The notes: generated by a model from the sequence alone, not told the origin. DNA of 64,000 bases from Prevotella sp. (GCA_024682415.1 JAIKZG010000004.1:28387-92386); one strand, 5' to 3'; positions 9,609 through 19,165 are shown, numbered from the stretch's first letter. Program-made: numbers and translations.

Positions 9609-10094
9609 CTACTTCTTCTTTTCTATAGCGTCGATATTAACTGGAATTTCCCTCTTTATGCTCTGTTCCAGAGAGATAAGAGTTTCCGTTGAAACAACTC
9701 CCGGAATGCTCTGCAACTGATTGTTAAGCAAATCCATGAGCTGCTCATTATCGCGCGCATAAAGTTTGATAAGCATTGTGTAAGGGCCTGTCGTGAAATG
9801 ACATTCTACGATTTCAGGAATAGTATTCAGTCGTTCCACCACTTCCTTATACATACTGCCTCGCTCAAGATTCAAGCCTACATAAGTACATGTAGAATAT
9901 CCCAAGCTCTTCGGATTGACATCAAAGCCACTTCCCGTTATCACTCCGTTCTCAATAAGATGTTGCACACGCTGATGGATAGCCGCGCGCGAAACGCCAC
10001 ATTCATTGGCTACATCTTTGAAAGGAATTCGTGCATTTTTCGACAGGATATTAAGTATCTTTCTGTCAAGGTTGTCTATATTGTCCATATACAT
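9609..10094 (-). CDS. Lrp/AsnC-family transcriptional regulator
   Basis: 161-residue amino-acid-responsive regulator. Residues 5-65 form the HTH domain (LDRKILNILSKNARIPFKDV, then GVSRAAIHQRVQHL as the recognition region). Residues about 70-150 form the RAM ligand-binding domain (GLNLERGSMYKEVVERL, IVECHFTTGPYTMLIKLYA, IPGVVSTETLISLE). Two ATGs are possible, at 10094 and at 10088 (MDNIDNLD). It lies directly upstream of the C26-M19 peptidase gene (15 bp), which suggests local control of peptide or amino-acid breakdown, and it has a good promoter of its own. Confidence 0.92.
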   Translation of the reverse strand: MYMDNIDNLDRKILNILSKNARIPFKDVANECGVSRAAIHQRVQHLIENGVITGSGFDVNPKSLGYSTCTYVGLNLERGSMYKEVVERLNTIPEIVECHFTTGPYTMLIKLYARDNEQLMDLLNNQLQSIPGVVSTETLISLEQSIKREIPVNIDAIEKKK

Positions 10095-10134
10095 TATTGG
10101 TTGTTTTTACTCATTAATAATTGCATTATGTCAG

Positions 10135-10165
10135 CAAAAATAGGTAATTTAACCGAAAAATGCAA
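10135..10165 (-). promoter_or_regulatory. Promoter of the lrp-like/C26-M19 operon
   Basis: Minus-strand -7 TATTTTTG (10142-10135, matching TAnnTTTG) and a -33 TTG (10165-10163) separated by 20 bp, the classic Bacteroidetes spacing. The predicted transcript start is 35-40 bp before the regulator ATG. Confidence 0.65.
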
Positions 10166-10205
10166 CATTTATGCACCTAAAAGTATAAAGAAAGTGACAA
10201 TTTGA

Positions 10206-11981
10206 TTATTTTAATATCTGTTTCAGCAGGTATGTCGCGTTCTGATTGCGCGCCACGCCACGTGTGATTTTATAAGAGTAAGTGACCTTTGCGCCAAGCT
10301 CTATCTCAAAACAATAATTATGGAAAACATCGGGCTGCTGCTCCGCCATTTTTGAAAGTTCAAGGTCGTGAGTGGCGATGATTCCGCTTACCGGCAAACG
10401 GCTTATACTCTCAAGAAACAATCGTGAACCGTTGAGCTTGTCCAAAGAGTTAGTGCCCTTTAATATCTCATCGAGAATTATCAGCGTCTGCCTGTTTTCA
10501 CGACAAGCGTCTATCAACTGTTTCAATCGAAGAAGCTCCGCATTGAAATAACTTATGCCATGGGTAAGGTCGTCAGTAGTGCGCATACTGCTAAACAAGC
10601 TGTAAACCGACACCCTGAATTTATCCGCAAACACTGGCATTCCAGCCATTGCCAACACATAATTAATACCCACGGCACGGAGGAATGTGCTTTTGCCAGC
10701 CATATTCGCTCCTGTTATAATGTAATAGTTTTCATGCTCTATCACGAAATCATTGCGCACAGCTTCCTTTCCAAGGAATGGGTGGTAAAGCCCCTTTGCT
10801 TCGTATATCATCTTATCGCTGCCCTCCACAATCTCGGCATCCACTGCCTCAGGATGATTATATCGCATGGTAGCCATTGATATTCTCGCGTCGATTTCGC
10901 TTATAGCCTCAACCCATGTGTTTACCTTGTCGATAAACTCATTCTGCCATTTCAGAAAATGGCGCACAAGAAAGAAATCATTCAAGAAAAGGATATTAAA
11001 CAAGAGCAGCCCCAAACCATTTGACCTGCTTTCCAATGAATGGATTATCTTCTTCATTCTCGCAAACGAAACAATAGCTCCGTCAAGCTGCGCCACAATC
11101 TTTCTGTTTTCCTCCACCTTAAAATCGGAACATTCCGCCACGAGCGCAATCAGCTGAATATAACTGCTTATCTGTGACTGCAAAGCCCCCGTAGCCTTTT
11201 CTACTCGTTTCAGTATCTTTCCGCATAAGGCAATGACCACAAAGAATTGAACTATAGCCCACCAAACGGCAATCGTGCCATCAATCATGCCCGATATTGA
11301 GCACGCCACGGCAGCATAGAAACCAAGCATAGCAACGTATGCCATAGCAAGCGAAACGCCCGATGAAGCAAAGCGAGGGAAAGGCAGCTCTCTCACATTC
11401 TTTATAGCCTCTATCATCGCCATCGTATCAATCTTTCTGCCTGCCGTTCTTCCTGTAGCGAGGAAATCTGCACGCCACTCTGTCTGCTCGGCAAGTTCCT
11501 TTATTGCAGCAGCATTTTCTCTGCCTTTCAAATTACGCAGATTGTCGGCAAGTACATCACTTCCGCCCGATGTCACAGTGCGATTTATTCTGTTGTAAAG
11601 AGAATCTTTCCCAAACACGTCAAGGTCGTAAGCAAAAGCATGACGACCATCAGAATATCGCGCGCCATCGTCAAACGCGGAAAAATCGCCCGTCAGATAT
11701 TTCAGTTCATCTTCATACACTCCCTTATGGCATTCCAAATCATTCGTAATGCGGCTGTTGGCATTATCCATCTTTCGTATGTAAGCATAGACAATTACCG
11801 CAATCAAAGAAGCGATTATCGCCCACCTCTCAAAGTCAAGGGAAACGAAGAGTATAAAGAATAAGACAAAGGCGAGAAATGTTACTATCTCGCCTGTTAT
11901 GAATAGTTTGTTCTTCGCTTTGCGATTTGCTATCTGCTCTGTAAGCGAAGCTACCTTTTCCGAATATATCTTCTGAAGCAT
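10206..11981 (-). CDS. Membrane-anchored MutS-like ATPase
   Basis: 591-residue protein with a MutS-family C-terminal ATPase and no mismatch-recognition domain. Two adjacent transmembrane segments lie at about residues 27-65 and more hydrophobic helices near 210-255. Central helices resemble the MutS core/clamp. The ATPase is clear: Walker A ITGANMAGKSTFLRAVG, the SMRTTDDLTHGISYFNAEL segment, Walker B LIILDEILKGTNS, and the ATHDLEL switch. Such small MutS relatives are common in Bacteroidetes but their role is unknown; membrane anchoring argues against classical mismatch repair. Its ATG directly follows the stop of the CE12 esterase gene (TAAATG), so translation is probably coupled. Confidence 0.87.
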   Translation of the reverse strand: MLQKIYSEKVASLTEQIANRKAKNKLFITGEIVTFLAFVLFFILFVSLDFERWAIIASLIAVIVYAYIRKMDNANSRITNDLECHKGVYEDELKYLTGDFSAFDDGARYSDGRHAFAYDLDVFGKDSLYNRINRTVTSGGSDVLADNLRNLKGRENAAAIKELAEQTEWRADFLATGRTAGRKIDTMAMIEAIKNVRELPFPRFASSGVSLAMAYVAMLGFYAAVACSISGMIDGTIAVWWAIVQFFVVIALCGKILKRVEKATGALQSQISSYIQLIALVAECSDFKVEENRKIVAQLDGAIVSFARMKKIIHSLESRSNGLGLLLFNILFLNDFFLVRHFLKWQNEFIDKVNTWVEAISEIDARISMATMRYNHPEAVDAEIVEGSDKMIYEAKGLYHPFLGKEAVRNDFVIEHENYYIITGANMAGKSTFLRAVGINYVLAMAGMPVFADKFRVSVYSLFSSMRTTDDLTHGISYFNAELLRLKQLIDACRENRQTLIILDEILKGTNSLDKLNGSRLFLESISRLPVSGIIATHDLELSKMAEQQPDVFHNYCFEIELGAKVTYSYKITRGVARNQNATYLLKQILK

Positions 11982-12782
11982 TTACTTTATATATTTCTTC
12001 AATGCCGGCACCTGCTTCTTCACCTGCTTGATGATAAGCTTTGAAACGAGCGTCGCGCCATATATATTATAATGTGTATTGTCCTGCTTGCCTTTAGGAT
12101 AAGCCTTAATGGTGTTAGGAGCAACCCACATGTGGAGTTTCTTGCTTCCCTCGCGTCCCATCTTCTGCTCCAAGTCGTGAGTAATCTTGTTGGCATCCAC
12201 GAAAGTCACGCCAAGCGCCTTAGCCACATTGCGCGGACTGTCGAGATAAGCACCGTGAGTGTCTATCAGCGTGTCGCCCTCTACAGGGTTGCCCATATTC
12301 TCTCTGCGCAGATCGTCCTCGGCAGAAGCGTTCTTGTTGTTAAAGAAGTTGCGACGCACCACGCTGTTAAACAATACAGGGATACCACCCTTAGCGCGTG
12401 TTTCCTGGCAGAAACGACGTAGATTAGCATCGAATGTAGTGCCCGGATCGGTGTGGCGGTCAGCCTTTGGCTTCTCATCGTTATGACCAAACTGAATGAA
12501 CACATAGTCGCCAGGCTGCACGAGGTCGATAACCTCCTTCCAGTGGCCTTCATCAATAAAGCTCTTTGAAGAACGGCCGTTCAAAGCGTGGTTGTCAACG
12601 ATGATGTTGCCTTTGAGGTGTTGCTGTAGCATCATACCCCATCCACGCTCGGTTTTTCCATTAGTAGTGTCTTTGTTTGCCATTGTAGAGTCGCCAATCA
12701 TGAAAATATGAATTGGTCTGCCGGCGCTGAACGACATCAACGCCAACGCTGCTACAAGAATAGATAAAATTTTGGTTTTCAT
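11982..12782 (-). CDS. Rhamnogalacturonan acetylesterase (SGNH hydrolase, CE12-like)
   Basis: 266-residue secreted esterase that removes acetyl groups from the rhamnogalacturonan I backbone of pectin. A signal peptide covers about residues 1-20. SGNH motifs occur in order: GDSTMANKD (Ser), NHALNGRSSKSF (Gly), FIQFGHNDEKP (Asn), and QDNTHYNIYGA near the C-terminus (Asp/His pair). Size and motifs match CE12. It follows the secreted nuclease gene by 17 bp and abuts the MutS-like gene, so it belongs to the same transcript although the products seem unrelated. It fits the pectin theme given by the PUL at 1-6533 and by uxaB. Confidence 0.92.
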   Translation of the reverse strand: MKTKILSILVAALALMSFSAGRPIHIFMIGDSTMANKDTTNGKTERGWGMMLQQHLKGNIIVDNHALNGRSSKSFIDEGHWKEVIDLVQPGDYVFIQFGHNDEKPKADRHTDPGTTFDANLRRFCQETRAKGGIPVLFNSVVRRNFFNNKNASAEDDLRRENMGNPVEGDTLIDTHGAYLDSPRNVAKALGVTFVDANKITHDLEQKMGREGSKKLHMWVAPNTIKAYPKGKQDNTHYNIYGATLVSKLIIKQVKKQVPALKKYIK

Positions 12783-12799
12783 TTGGTCTTATTATATTT

Positions 12800-13771
12800 T
12801 TAATTGAGTCCCCAATAAGCATTTGATATTGACTGCCCCTCTATTGTCTCCTCACGGCTGTCGGGCAGATTGCAGAAGAAATCGATACCTGTTCTTCTCT
12901 CAAGCTCGTTCACGCTAATGGCATATTTCGCAAGCTGCGTGTCGCTGTTAGCCTTATGCTCTATCCAGAAAGCCATAGCGTGATACTGTCCGTCTTTCAC
13001 GGCGAGCAATGCCATGAAGAAATATTTCGGCACGATAAGCACACCGCTCACGCGCTTAATGATATTGCTTTCATCGTCTATCGTTCCACCCTTACAAACA
13101 TAAAGAGTATCACAGAAGCTATAGCCATTCTTCATTGCTATATTTCTCACCTGCGTTTCCATATTTGCCCACACCTTAGCATTGAAAGCGTTAATCTGTG
13201 GCTGCATATTAGTGAGGTAGAAAGTCTGATAGTTAGCCGTTGAAGTGCTCAATCTGTCAGCCGAAGGGCAGATATGTCCATGGTCATAACCAGAACCCTT
13301 GAAATAATCCCTTGTGAGATATAAATCACGATTCAAGTCAGGATCAAACGGATATTGATTGCTATCTGAATAATATCTGGTTACATTCTTCTGCAAATTA
13401 GAGCGGTAAAGCTGATAGCAAGACCAACGCTGCGAATGGCGATAAGAATCCCACTCCGTGCAGTAGTTCACTTCGCCGTTTTCCAACTTATGAACAATAA
13501 TCGTGTTGTTTGCTCCGCCTTTTACACGAGGGAACTCCAAGCGACCACACACTTCGTTCATTGCCGTGCTATTGGTGTTCTGATTATTCGGATCTACTTT
13601 ATCCTCCTGCTTGTTATTTTCATTATTACCGCTATTATTTTCATTATTATTAGCGTTTTCCTTTTCTTCTGGAATAATAATATCTATATCAATATTATTA
13701 TCTCCCGACGAGCATGCCGACAGCGACAATGCCACGACAGCAATACCAAGAATATATTTCAACTTATCCAT
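12800..13771 (-). CDS. Secreted DNA/RNA non-specific endonuclease lipoprotein (NucA family)
   Basis: 323-residue surface nuclease. MDKLKYILG starts a lipoprotein signal (lipobox LSLSAC, about residue 20), followed by an Asp/Asn/Glu-rich low-complexity linker of about 50 residues, then the beta-beta-alpha-metal nuclease domain. The key motif is GYDHGHICPSADR (catalytic His), followed by TFYLTNMQPQINAFN carrying the metal-binding Asn. An upstream ATG at 13786 would add five residues (MLLNG) and is less likely. It stands downstream of the TonB receptor/OB-lipoprotein operon, separated by a hairpin and a promoter motif, and leads the CE12-MutS-like genes. It probably digests extracellular nucleic acid at the cell surface. 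Confidence 0.9.
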   Translation of the reverse strand: MDKLKYILGIAVVALSLSACSSGDNNIDIDIIIPEEKENANNNENNSGNNENNKQEDKVDPNNQNTNSTAMNEVCGRLEFPRVKGGANNTIIVHKLENGEVNYCTEWDSYRHSQRWSCYQLYRSNLQKNVTRYYSDSNQYPFDPDLNRDLYLTRDYFKGSGYDHGHICPSADRLSTSTANYQTFYLTNMQPQINAFNAKVWANMETQVRNIAMKNGYSFCDTLYVCKGGTIDDESNIIKRVSGVLIVPKYFFMALLAVKDGQYHAMAFWIEHKANSDTQLAKYAISVNELERRTGIDFFCNLPDSREETIEGQSISNAYWGLN

Positions 13772-13819
13772 ACCGTTTAATAACATCTTAATCTACTTTT
13801 AAATACCTATTAAATGATT

Positions 13820-13861
13820 GTGCGCCCTCTCACCATTATAGTGAAAGGACGCACAAAGATA
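13820..13861 (-). promoter_or_regulatory. Hairpin plus promoter -7 element upstream of the nuclease gene
   Basis: An imperfect inverted repeat, GTGCGCCCTCTCAC (13820-13833) / GTGAAAGGACGCAC (13841-13854), lies after the stop of the 13899 gene and could end that transcript, although its T-tail is weak. It touches CAAAGATA (13854-13861; minus-strand TATCTTTG, matching TAnnTTTG), a likely -7 element for the nuclease gene. No -33 element is seen at the usual distance. Confidence 0.5.
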
Positions 13862-13898
13862 AGTTATTTTTTTGAATTACGTATTACGCCTTGTTATT

Positions 13899-15677
13899 TT
13901 ACTTTGCGTAGAATACATAAATCTTCTGTACACGAAGCTGAGTACCACCATTAGCCTCGCTCCAATCATTTACGATAGTAAGATTCTTGCTGTTGAAACC
14001 TGCGAATGAAACCAATGGAGCAGCGAATGTAGGAGTAACCTTTGCAGAACCTGCATTAGCATGCAGATAATCCTTATTGCCGATGTATTCTGTTCCGTTA
14101 TAAGAGTCGCACTGAAGGATAATCTTCACGATATTCTTAGAAGCATGAGCAACGGTCATCTCATTGTGAGCATAAAGACGGAATCCCTTTGTAGCTGTGT
14201 AGAACACAGGAGTGTTTCCGGCACCGCCGAATGAGAGAGTGAAATCACCGGTTGTGATAGGAGTTGTAAGTTTAGCCTTGTCCTTCAAGCCAAGAGTAGA
14301 AAGGTCGATTGTAGCGTCAGCGCCATCTACGCTGATAGCAGCTGGCTCTTCAGGAGCTGCGGCTGGAGCTTCCTTACGGCTGATAATCACATTGTTCTTA
14401 TCCATTTCAGGAGAGCCCTTGAAGTCCTTGATGATACCCTTTACAACAACCTCGTCGCCAACCTTCAAATCAGTCAGAGCAGCGAAGTCAGCGCCATTCA
14501 AGCCCTTTCCGCTATAAATCTGAAGCTCGTTAGCAGCCTTGCCATCATCAGAGATATAATAAGTGATAGACTTATATTTATCTTCAAATTTAGTAAGACG
14601 AGAAATGATACCCTTTACATATACCTCTGTTGTAGGAGCGCCAGAATTGATTACGCTGATAGCCTGAGCCACAGTGAAAGGATTGTTAGATGTGCCGCCC
14701 TCTGGGATTACGGTGCTACCATTATCACCGAAAGAAACAATCTTGCTGCCCTGAGCAAATTCAGGAGTCTTGTTGTAGAGAGTAAGCACACCGCAAACTG
14801 TTACCTTTGTGCCAACAGTGAGAGTACCCTTGTTAGCGTCTGTAAACTTGTCGCCATTCAAAGCATATCCACGGAACACCTCAAGCTGAGTAGTAGTGCC
14901 GCCGTCGTCAGAGATGTAATATGTAGCGTTACCATACTGAGTAGTGTTAATATCATCAATCTTAGAAACGATACCGGTAACATAAACCTCGTTAGAAGAA
15001 GCCTTGCCGCTATTGATGATAGCGAGAGCCTCAGCCACTGTGTAAGGACTGTCAGCAGTGCCACCCTGTGCTACTTCTGAGCCTGAAGCTGGAACCTGAC
15101 CGCCCACGATATAAAGGTTCTTCACCTCCCATGTGCGAGAATCGGTAGCTGTAGCGCTGTAATAAAGAGCTACGCGCACCTTGCTCTTCAAGTACTTAGA
15201 GTCGAGCTGATGCTGATACTTAGAGAATGTAGCCCAGTCGCTGCCCTCGGTGAGAGTACCAGTAATGTCGTCCCATGTAGTAGTTGTAGGGTCGCCTGTA
15301 TAGTCGGTAGTGATAAGCACCTTGTCTGCGCCTGCGCGGTTGCCGTAGCGGAAGATATAGCTGAACTGCAAGTAAGCGGCAGAAGCAGCAGAAAGATCCA
15401 CCTCAGGAGAAATGAGATAACTCTCCGACTCCGTATTGGTCTTGTCAGCGTTGTTATAACCTGTAGCTGTCATTGTGCTGTAATTGTTCACCCAAGGTGT
15501 ACCCTTAGTGGTGACAATTGAGAAATTGCCTGCGCCTGAAGCGAAGCTCTCCTTCAAGTAGATGCCTGACTGCAGCTCGCTGTTAGGATCCGCAAATGGG
15601 TTAGGAACGTCTTCGCAGCTGGTGAAAGTAATGGCCGACAAAGCCAAAGCCAACATCGAATAAATTAACTTTTTCAT
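13899..15677 (-). CDS. Surface lipoprotein with choice-of-anchor-J-like domain and two OB-type repeats
   Basis: 592-residue lipoprotein (lipobox ITFTSC, about residue 21). Residues about 40-195 look like a choice-of-anchor J/jelly-roll domain (YLISPEVDLS, TWEVKNLYIVGG). Two related domains of about 115 residues follow, about 205-325 and 330-440. Each begins SPYTVAEALAIINSG or NPFTVAQAISVINSG, then EVYVTGIVSKI or EVYVKGIISRL, then TYYISDDGG or TYYISDDGK; this is the pattern of OB-fold proteins of Bacteroidetes. The last 150 residues form another beta domain. It is third in the receptor operon, 40 bp after the DUF5689 gene. Binding of nucleic acid is inferred from the OB fold and the nuclease neighbours; glycan binding is the alternative. 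Confidence 0.8.
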   Translation of the reverse strand: MKKLIYSMLALALSAITFTSCEDVPNPFADPNSELQSGIYLKESFASGAGNFSIVTTKGTPWVNNYSTMTATGYNNADKTNTESESYLISPEVDLSAASAAYLQFSYIFRYGNRAGADKVLITTDYTGDPTTTTWDDITGTLTEGSDWATFSKYQHQLDSKYLKSKVRVALYYSATATDSRTWEVKNLYIVGGQVPASGSEVAQGGTADSPYTVAEALAIINSGKASSNEVYVTGIVSKIDDINTTQYGNATYYISDDGGTTTQLEVFRGYALNGDKFTDANKGTLTVGTKVTVCGVLTLYNKTPEFAQGSKIVSFGDNGSTVIPEGGTSNNPFTVAQAISVINSGAPTTEVYVKGIISRLTKFEDKYKSITYYISDDGKAANELQIYSGKGLNGADFAALTDLKVGDEVVVKGIIKDFKGSPEMDKNNVIISRKEAPAAAPEEPAAISVDGADATIDLSTLGLKDKAKLTTPITTGDFTLSFGGAGNTPVFYTATKGFRLYAHNEMTVAHASKNIVKIILQCDSYNGTEYIGNKDYLHANAGSAKVTPTFAAPLVSFAGFNSKNLTIVNDWSEANGGTQLRVQKIYVFYAK

Positions 15678-15717
15678 TGTATATTATTCTTTTAATTTTC
15701 TGTGAATATGATTTGAA

Positions 15718-16554
15718 TTAGTAAGGACGAATATCATCCTCTGAGCGAACAAGTATTTGCCATGTGCTGTTGAAGCGAGTGAACACGCCTGTTATGGCAA
15801 GCGAGCCCATAGGCAACTTCTTTGCGGCAAAATCAGCATAATTGCTGGTGCGAAGCACGAGATTATTGGCAGAAATGCCCTGGAATGCCTGATTAGTGGT
15901 GTTGCCTTCTGCATAGACGGTAACTCCGTCGGCATCGGCAAGGGTAACGCCCTTTACCACCATGAGCTTGCCGGCATTAGCCTTAAGATAGTTCTCGTCG
16001 GTCACCTTAGCAAGGTCAAACACTTCGGGAGTGACAGTCTTTGTCACGCCTGTATATTTGAAATGCTGATTCCAAAGGACGCGGTTCATACGGCTTACGT
16101 AAGTCTGTCCGTTGGCATTGGTGTAAGGAGTGCCGATTTCAGGCTGCAAGCCATAATTGCCTACATACAAGCCTTTCAGGTCTACAAGGATTTCAGCGCC
16201 TACAGGCAGATAACCATTAAGTCCGCCGGAAGATATCGCAACAACGATAGCGCCCGATTCATCCTGCAAAGAAATCTGATTATAGAGGTTGCCCTGAATA
16301 TCATTACCAGTAACTACGCCCTTTATCTTCACGTCCTTATCCACTTCGGCATAGCTTACTCCGTCGCGATAATCCACATTGAGGACATTGCTGTACATAT
16401 CCTTCAGCTCAGCGATGGTTACCACATTGCTTTCCTCAATGTTGTCGTTGCCATAAGCATAGTCGTTCTTCGGATCTTCCCAGTCGCTGTCCATGCAAGA
16501 CGCAAAAGAGAATGCCGCGAGAAGCAAAAGTATAATTGATTTTATCTTTTTCAT
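15718..16554 (-). CDS. DUF5689-like lipoprotein
   Basis: 278-residue lipoprotein (lipobox FSFASC, about residue 20). The body matches DUF5689: an N-terminal TIAELKDMYSN segment, DVKIKGVVTGNDIQGNLYN and ISLQDESGAIVVAI (OB-like strands), GYLPVGAEILVDLKGLYVGN, and a C-terminal second OB-like half ending TWQILVRSEDDIRPY. Such proteins commonly follow a TonB-dependent receptor in Bacteroidetes, alongside secreted nucleases. Here it lies 22 bp after the receptor gene and 40 bp before the OB-repeat lipoprotein. It is probably a surface substrate-binding partner of the receptor. Confidence 0.85.
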   Translation of the reverse strand: MKKIKSIILLLLAAFSFASCMDSDWEDPKNDYAYGNDNIEESNVVTIAELKDMYSNVLNVDYRDGVSYAEVDKDVKIKGVVTGNDIQGNLYNQISLQDESGAIVVAISSGGLNGYLPVGAEILVDLKGLYVGNYGLQPEIGTPYTNANGQTYVSRMNRVLWNQHFKYTGVTKTVTPEVFDLAKVTDENYLKANAGKLMVVKGVTLADADGVTVYAEGNTTNQAFQGISANNLVLRTSNYADFAAKKLPMGSLAITGVFTRFNSTWQILVRSEDDIRPY

Positions 16555-16576
16555 TTTCTTCGAGTGAGTTTGGGGG

Positions 16577-19165
16577 TTAGAACTTATATGCTATGTTCAA
16601 CATTGCGTTAGTACCATAAGCATAGTACTTCTTAGCGTTGCGAGAGAACTTATAAGCGCGAGAGTTACCAGTGTTGGTAACATCTGAACGGCTCTGCTCA
16701 TAACCACCTGTGCAGAGATGCTCGTTGTTGAGCAAGTTGCTTACCATGAGGTTTACAGAGAGTGAGCCTTTCTTCAGGCGAATGCTTCTGCCGATAGAAG
16801 CGTCGAGCATGAATCCGCCATGACCTTTTTCCTGGGCGAGAGTCTGCAAAGAACCATCTTCATTCACGCGTCCCATCTTTTCCTCAATGCTCTTGTAGCG
16901 ATAGTAAGGAGAATAAGAGAGGTAGATGTCGTTGTAGTAGTTGCAGTCGAGGTCGATAAACCATCCACCCTGATGATAGCTCAAGCCTGCGCTTGCGGCA
17001 GTAAGAGGAGTGCCGCTCTCACGCATACCCTCGTTTACGAGGATGTCGTCGGTGTAAGTAGCCTGAGTAGAGTTCATGTAGCGCACATTTGCGTTATTGG
17101 CATACTGTGCCTCGCTCATTGTTCCGATAAGCTTCAAGTCGAGGAAGCTTGCGAGCTTGAATTTAGCTCCGAGTTCCACGCCATAGTATTCCTTCTCGAT
17201 GTCGGTAAGAGAGACGTAAGAGAAAGAATTGATGTCGTCGAAATAGAAGCATGTCCACTCAGTAGCGTTCTTAATACGGCTGTAGTAACCGCTGAGGTTA
17301 AGGTTGAGCCAAGAGCCTTTATACTGATAACCAACCTCTGAGCTGAACACACGCTCATTTCTCAGATTAGTAACGTAGTCGTTGTTGATTTCAGGAGCTG
17401 CGAAAGCGTTGTTAGCCTCAGGAGCGCGAAGCTCATAGCCAACGCCGATATTGAAAGCGTGGCCATAACCCAAGTTTACAGTAGCATTACCCTTCACACC
17501 ACCATCGAGGAAGTTGGCTGTGTGGCTTCTGCCCTTAGAGTTGTTGATAGCCATACCATTACGCATATATCCCTTACGCTGCATATCGGTGTGACCGATT
17601 TTAGCTGCTACAGAGTAATGGAGCGCGCCGAAGTTCTCTGCGTAGTTAGCCCAGAGGTTAGCTTTCAGCACGTCGATGCGATAGTCGTAACCAAACTTAT
17701 TGCCTTCGCCCACCACTGCGTTAGGACGGTCGAGATCGTATTGCACCTGTGGATCGTCAATAGAGTAAGTGCCGAGAGCATAAGTATTTATGTTATGATA
17801 AGAAGAAGCTCCGAGGAGGTCTTCCATAGTCTGATAATGGCGTCCGAAGTTCTTTCCGAGATTAAATCCGAGGTTCAACGCGCTGTTTTCCGTAAGCTGC
17901 TTATTTAAAGTAGAAGACAGATTAATCATAAGAGCATCGTTGTGCTTTGCCTTTATGAAATACATAGCGTCAGCGCCCTGTTCCGATGCCTTACGGTTAG
18001 AATAATACAGGCGGTCGAAATCAATCTGGCGGTTATACTTTGAGCTGCGCAGATAGTTCAGAGCCGTGTTGTAGTCGTTAAGGCACTGCTGTGTGCGGAA
18101 CATATCGTTCTCGCCCCAAACGTCGTAGTAGCTGCTTGGAAGAAGTTTCCAGTAGTCAGGCTGCGGATTATCAGAGTTGTTGTAGTCGAGCTTTGTGCTC
18201 TTATACATGCTGTATTTCGCAGCGAGCGAAGTAGTGAGCTTCGTCTTGTTGTCGATATCCCAATCCCATGTGAGGAGTGCGGTAGGAGCGAAATCGTTGA
18301 TGATGCGTGAGTTGCGCTTCTTGCCGTTCTGATATCCCCAGTAAGGGTTGTAGAGATAGTTGTTAGCTATCCAGTAGCTTTCGTCGGTAGCTGCGCCCTG
18401 TGAAGCACGCTCCGTAGGGTTGCCCCATGTAGAGAAAGCGAGAGAATGACCGTTGTTCCACACCTTCTGCACGCCCAGATAGTAAGACAAGGCATTATAG
18501 AATGTGCCTTCCACAATTCCCCATCCCATAGGAGCACCACGATATGTGAGGTTGGCAGCCACAGCCCATCCCTTATCGTTAAGGCCTGAAGCGTAGGTGT
18601 ACATACCTCTCATAACATAGTTACGATTGGCACCGCTGAGAGTGATACGATGACCTGATGCCATGTTTGCGGCACGGAAATCGTAGTTATTGCTTCCGCC
18701 CATACCTGAGAAGGCAAAGCTGCCGTCTTCAAACGGGAGGATGAAGTCTACGTTTCTTGTCTGCTGGTTAAGACCGCCTACCAAGGAATAACGGAACTGT
18801 CCTGACTCCATATCGTTGAAAGGAGTACCGTTGATATAGACCTCGTTGTACTTCTGATTCAGCGCGCGATATCTGAATCTCACCGGAGAAAACAGATAGC
18901 CGACTTCCGAAGCATATACATTGCTGTTGGAATTGACGAGCGTCACATTCTGGCTCATGTTGTCATCTTCTCCCAACTGAGCTTCAGTCAGTGTAATCGA
19001 AGACTCTTTTGAGACATCGCCCTGACCCACTGCATTTTGGGCCATTGCAGATGATGACAAGCAGAGTGCAAGCACTGCTAAATTGAAGAAATTCGGCTGA
19101 GGGGAGCAACTCGCGAGCAGGCTCGCCTTGCGCTTGTTGGCACGAGATTTCAGCTTTTTCTGCAT
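16577..19165 (-). CDS. TonB-dependent receptor / outer-membrane barrel of the nucleic-acid locus
   Basis: 862-residue outer-membrane protein. The N-terminus is unusual: about 27 basic residues (KKLKSRANKRKAS) precede the hydrophobic signal (NLAVLALCLSSSAMAQ). There is no carboxypeptidase-like domain, and the plug is short and divergent (YRALNQKYNEVYINGTPFND, then GMGGSNNYDFR). The rest is typical barrel sequence with aromatic strands, ending NAMLNIAYKF. It leads the operon with the DUF5689 and OB lipoproteins and is divergent from a secreted EEP-family protein. Import of nucleotides or oligonucleotides is inferred from context only. A weak -7-like motif (CAAAGTAA, 19210-19217) precedes it. 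Confidence 0.85.
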   Translation of the reverse strand: MQKKLKSRANKRKASLLASCSPQPNFFNLAVLALCLSSSAMAQNAVGQGDVSKESSITLTEAQLGEDDNMSQNVTLVNSNSNVYASEVGYLFSPVRFRYRALNQKYNEVYINGTPFNDMESGQFRYSLVGGLNQQTRNVDFILPFEDGSFAFSGMGGSNNYDFRAANMASGHRITLSGANRNYVMRGMYTYASGLNDKGWAVAANLTYRGAPMGWGIVEGTFYNALSYYLGVQKVWNNGHSLAFSTWGNPTERASQGAATDESYWIANNYLYNPYWGYQNGKKRNSRIINDFAPTALLTWDWDIDNKTKLTTSLAAKYSMYKSTKLDYNNSDNPQPDYWKLLPSSYYDVWGENDMFRTQQCLNDYNTALNYLRSSKYNRQIDFDRLYYSNRKASEQGADAMYFIKAKHNDALMINLSSTLNKQLTENSALNLGFNLGKNFGRHYQTMEDLLGASSYHNINTYALGTYSIDDPQVQYDLDRPNAVVGEGNKFGYDYRIDVLKANLWANYAENFGALHYSVAAKIGHTDMQRKGYMRNGMAINNSKGRSHTANFLDGGVKGNATVNLGYGHAFNIGVGYELRAPEANNAFAAPEINNDYVTNLRNERVFSSEVGYQYKGSWLNLNLSGYYSRIKNATEWTCFYFDDINSFSYVSLTDIEKEYYGVELGAKFKLASFLDLKLIGTMSEAQYANNANVRYMNSTQATYTDDILVNEGMRESGTPLTAASAGLSYHQGGWFIDLDCNYYNDIYLSYSPYYRYKSIEEKMGRVNEDGSLQTLAQEKGHGGFMLDASIGRSIRLKKGSLSVNLMVSNLLNNEHLCTGGYEQSRSDVTNTGNSRAYKFSRNAKKYYAYGTNAMLNIAYKF

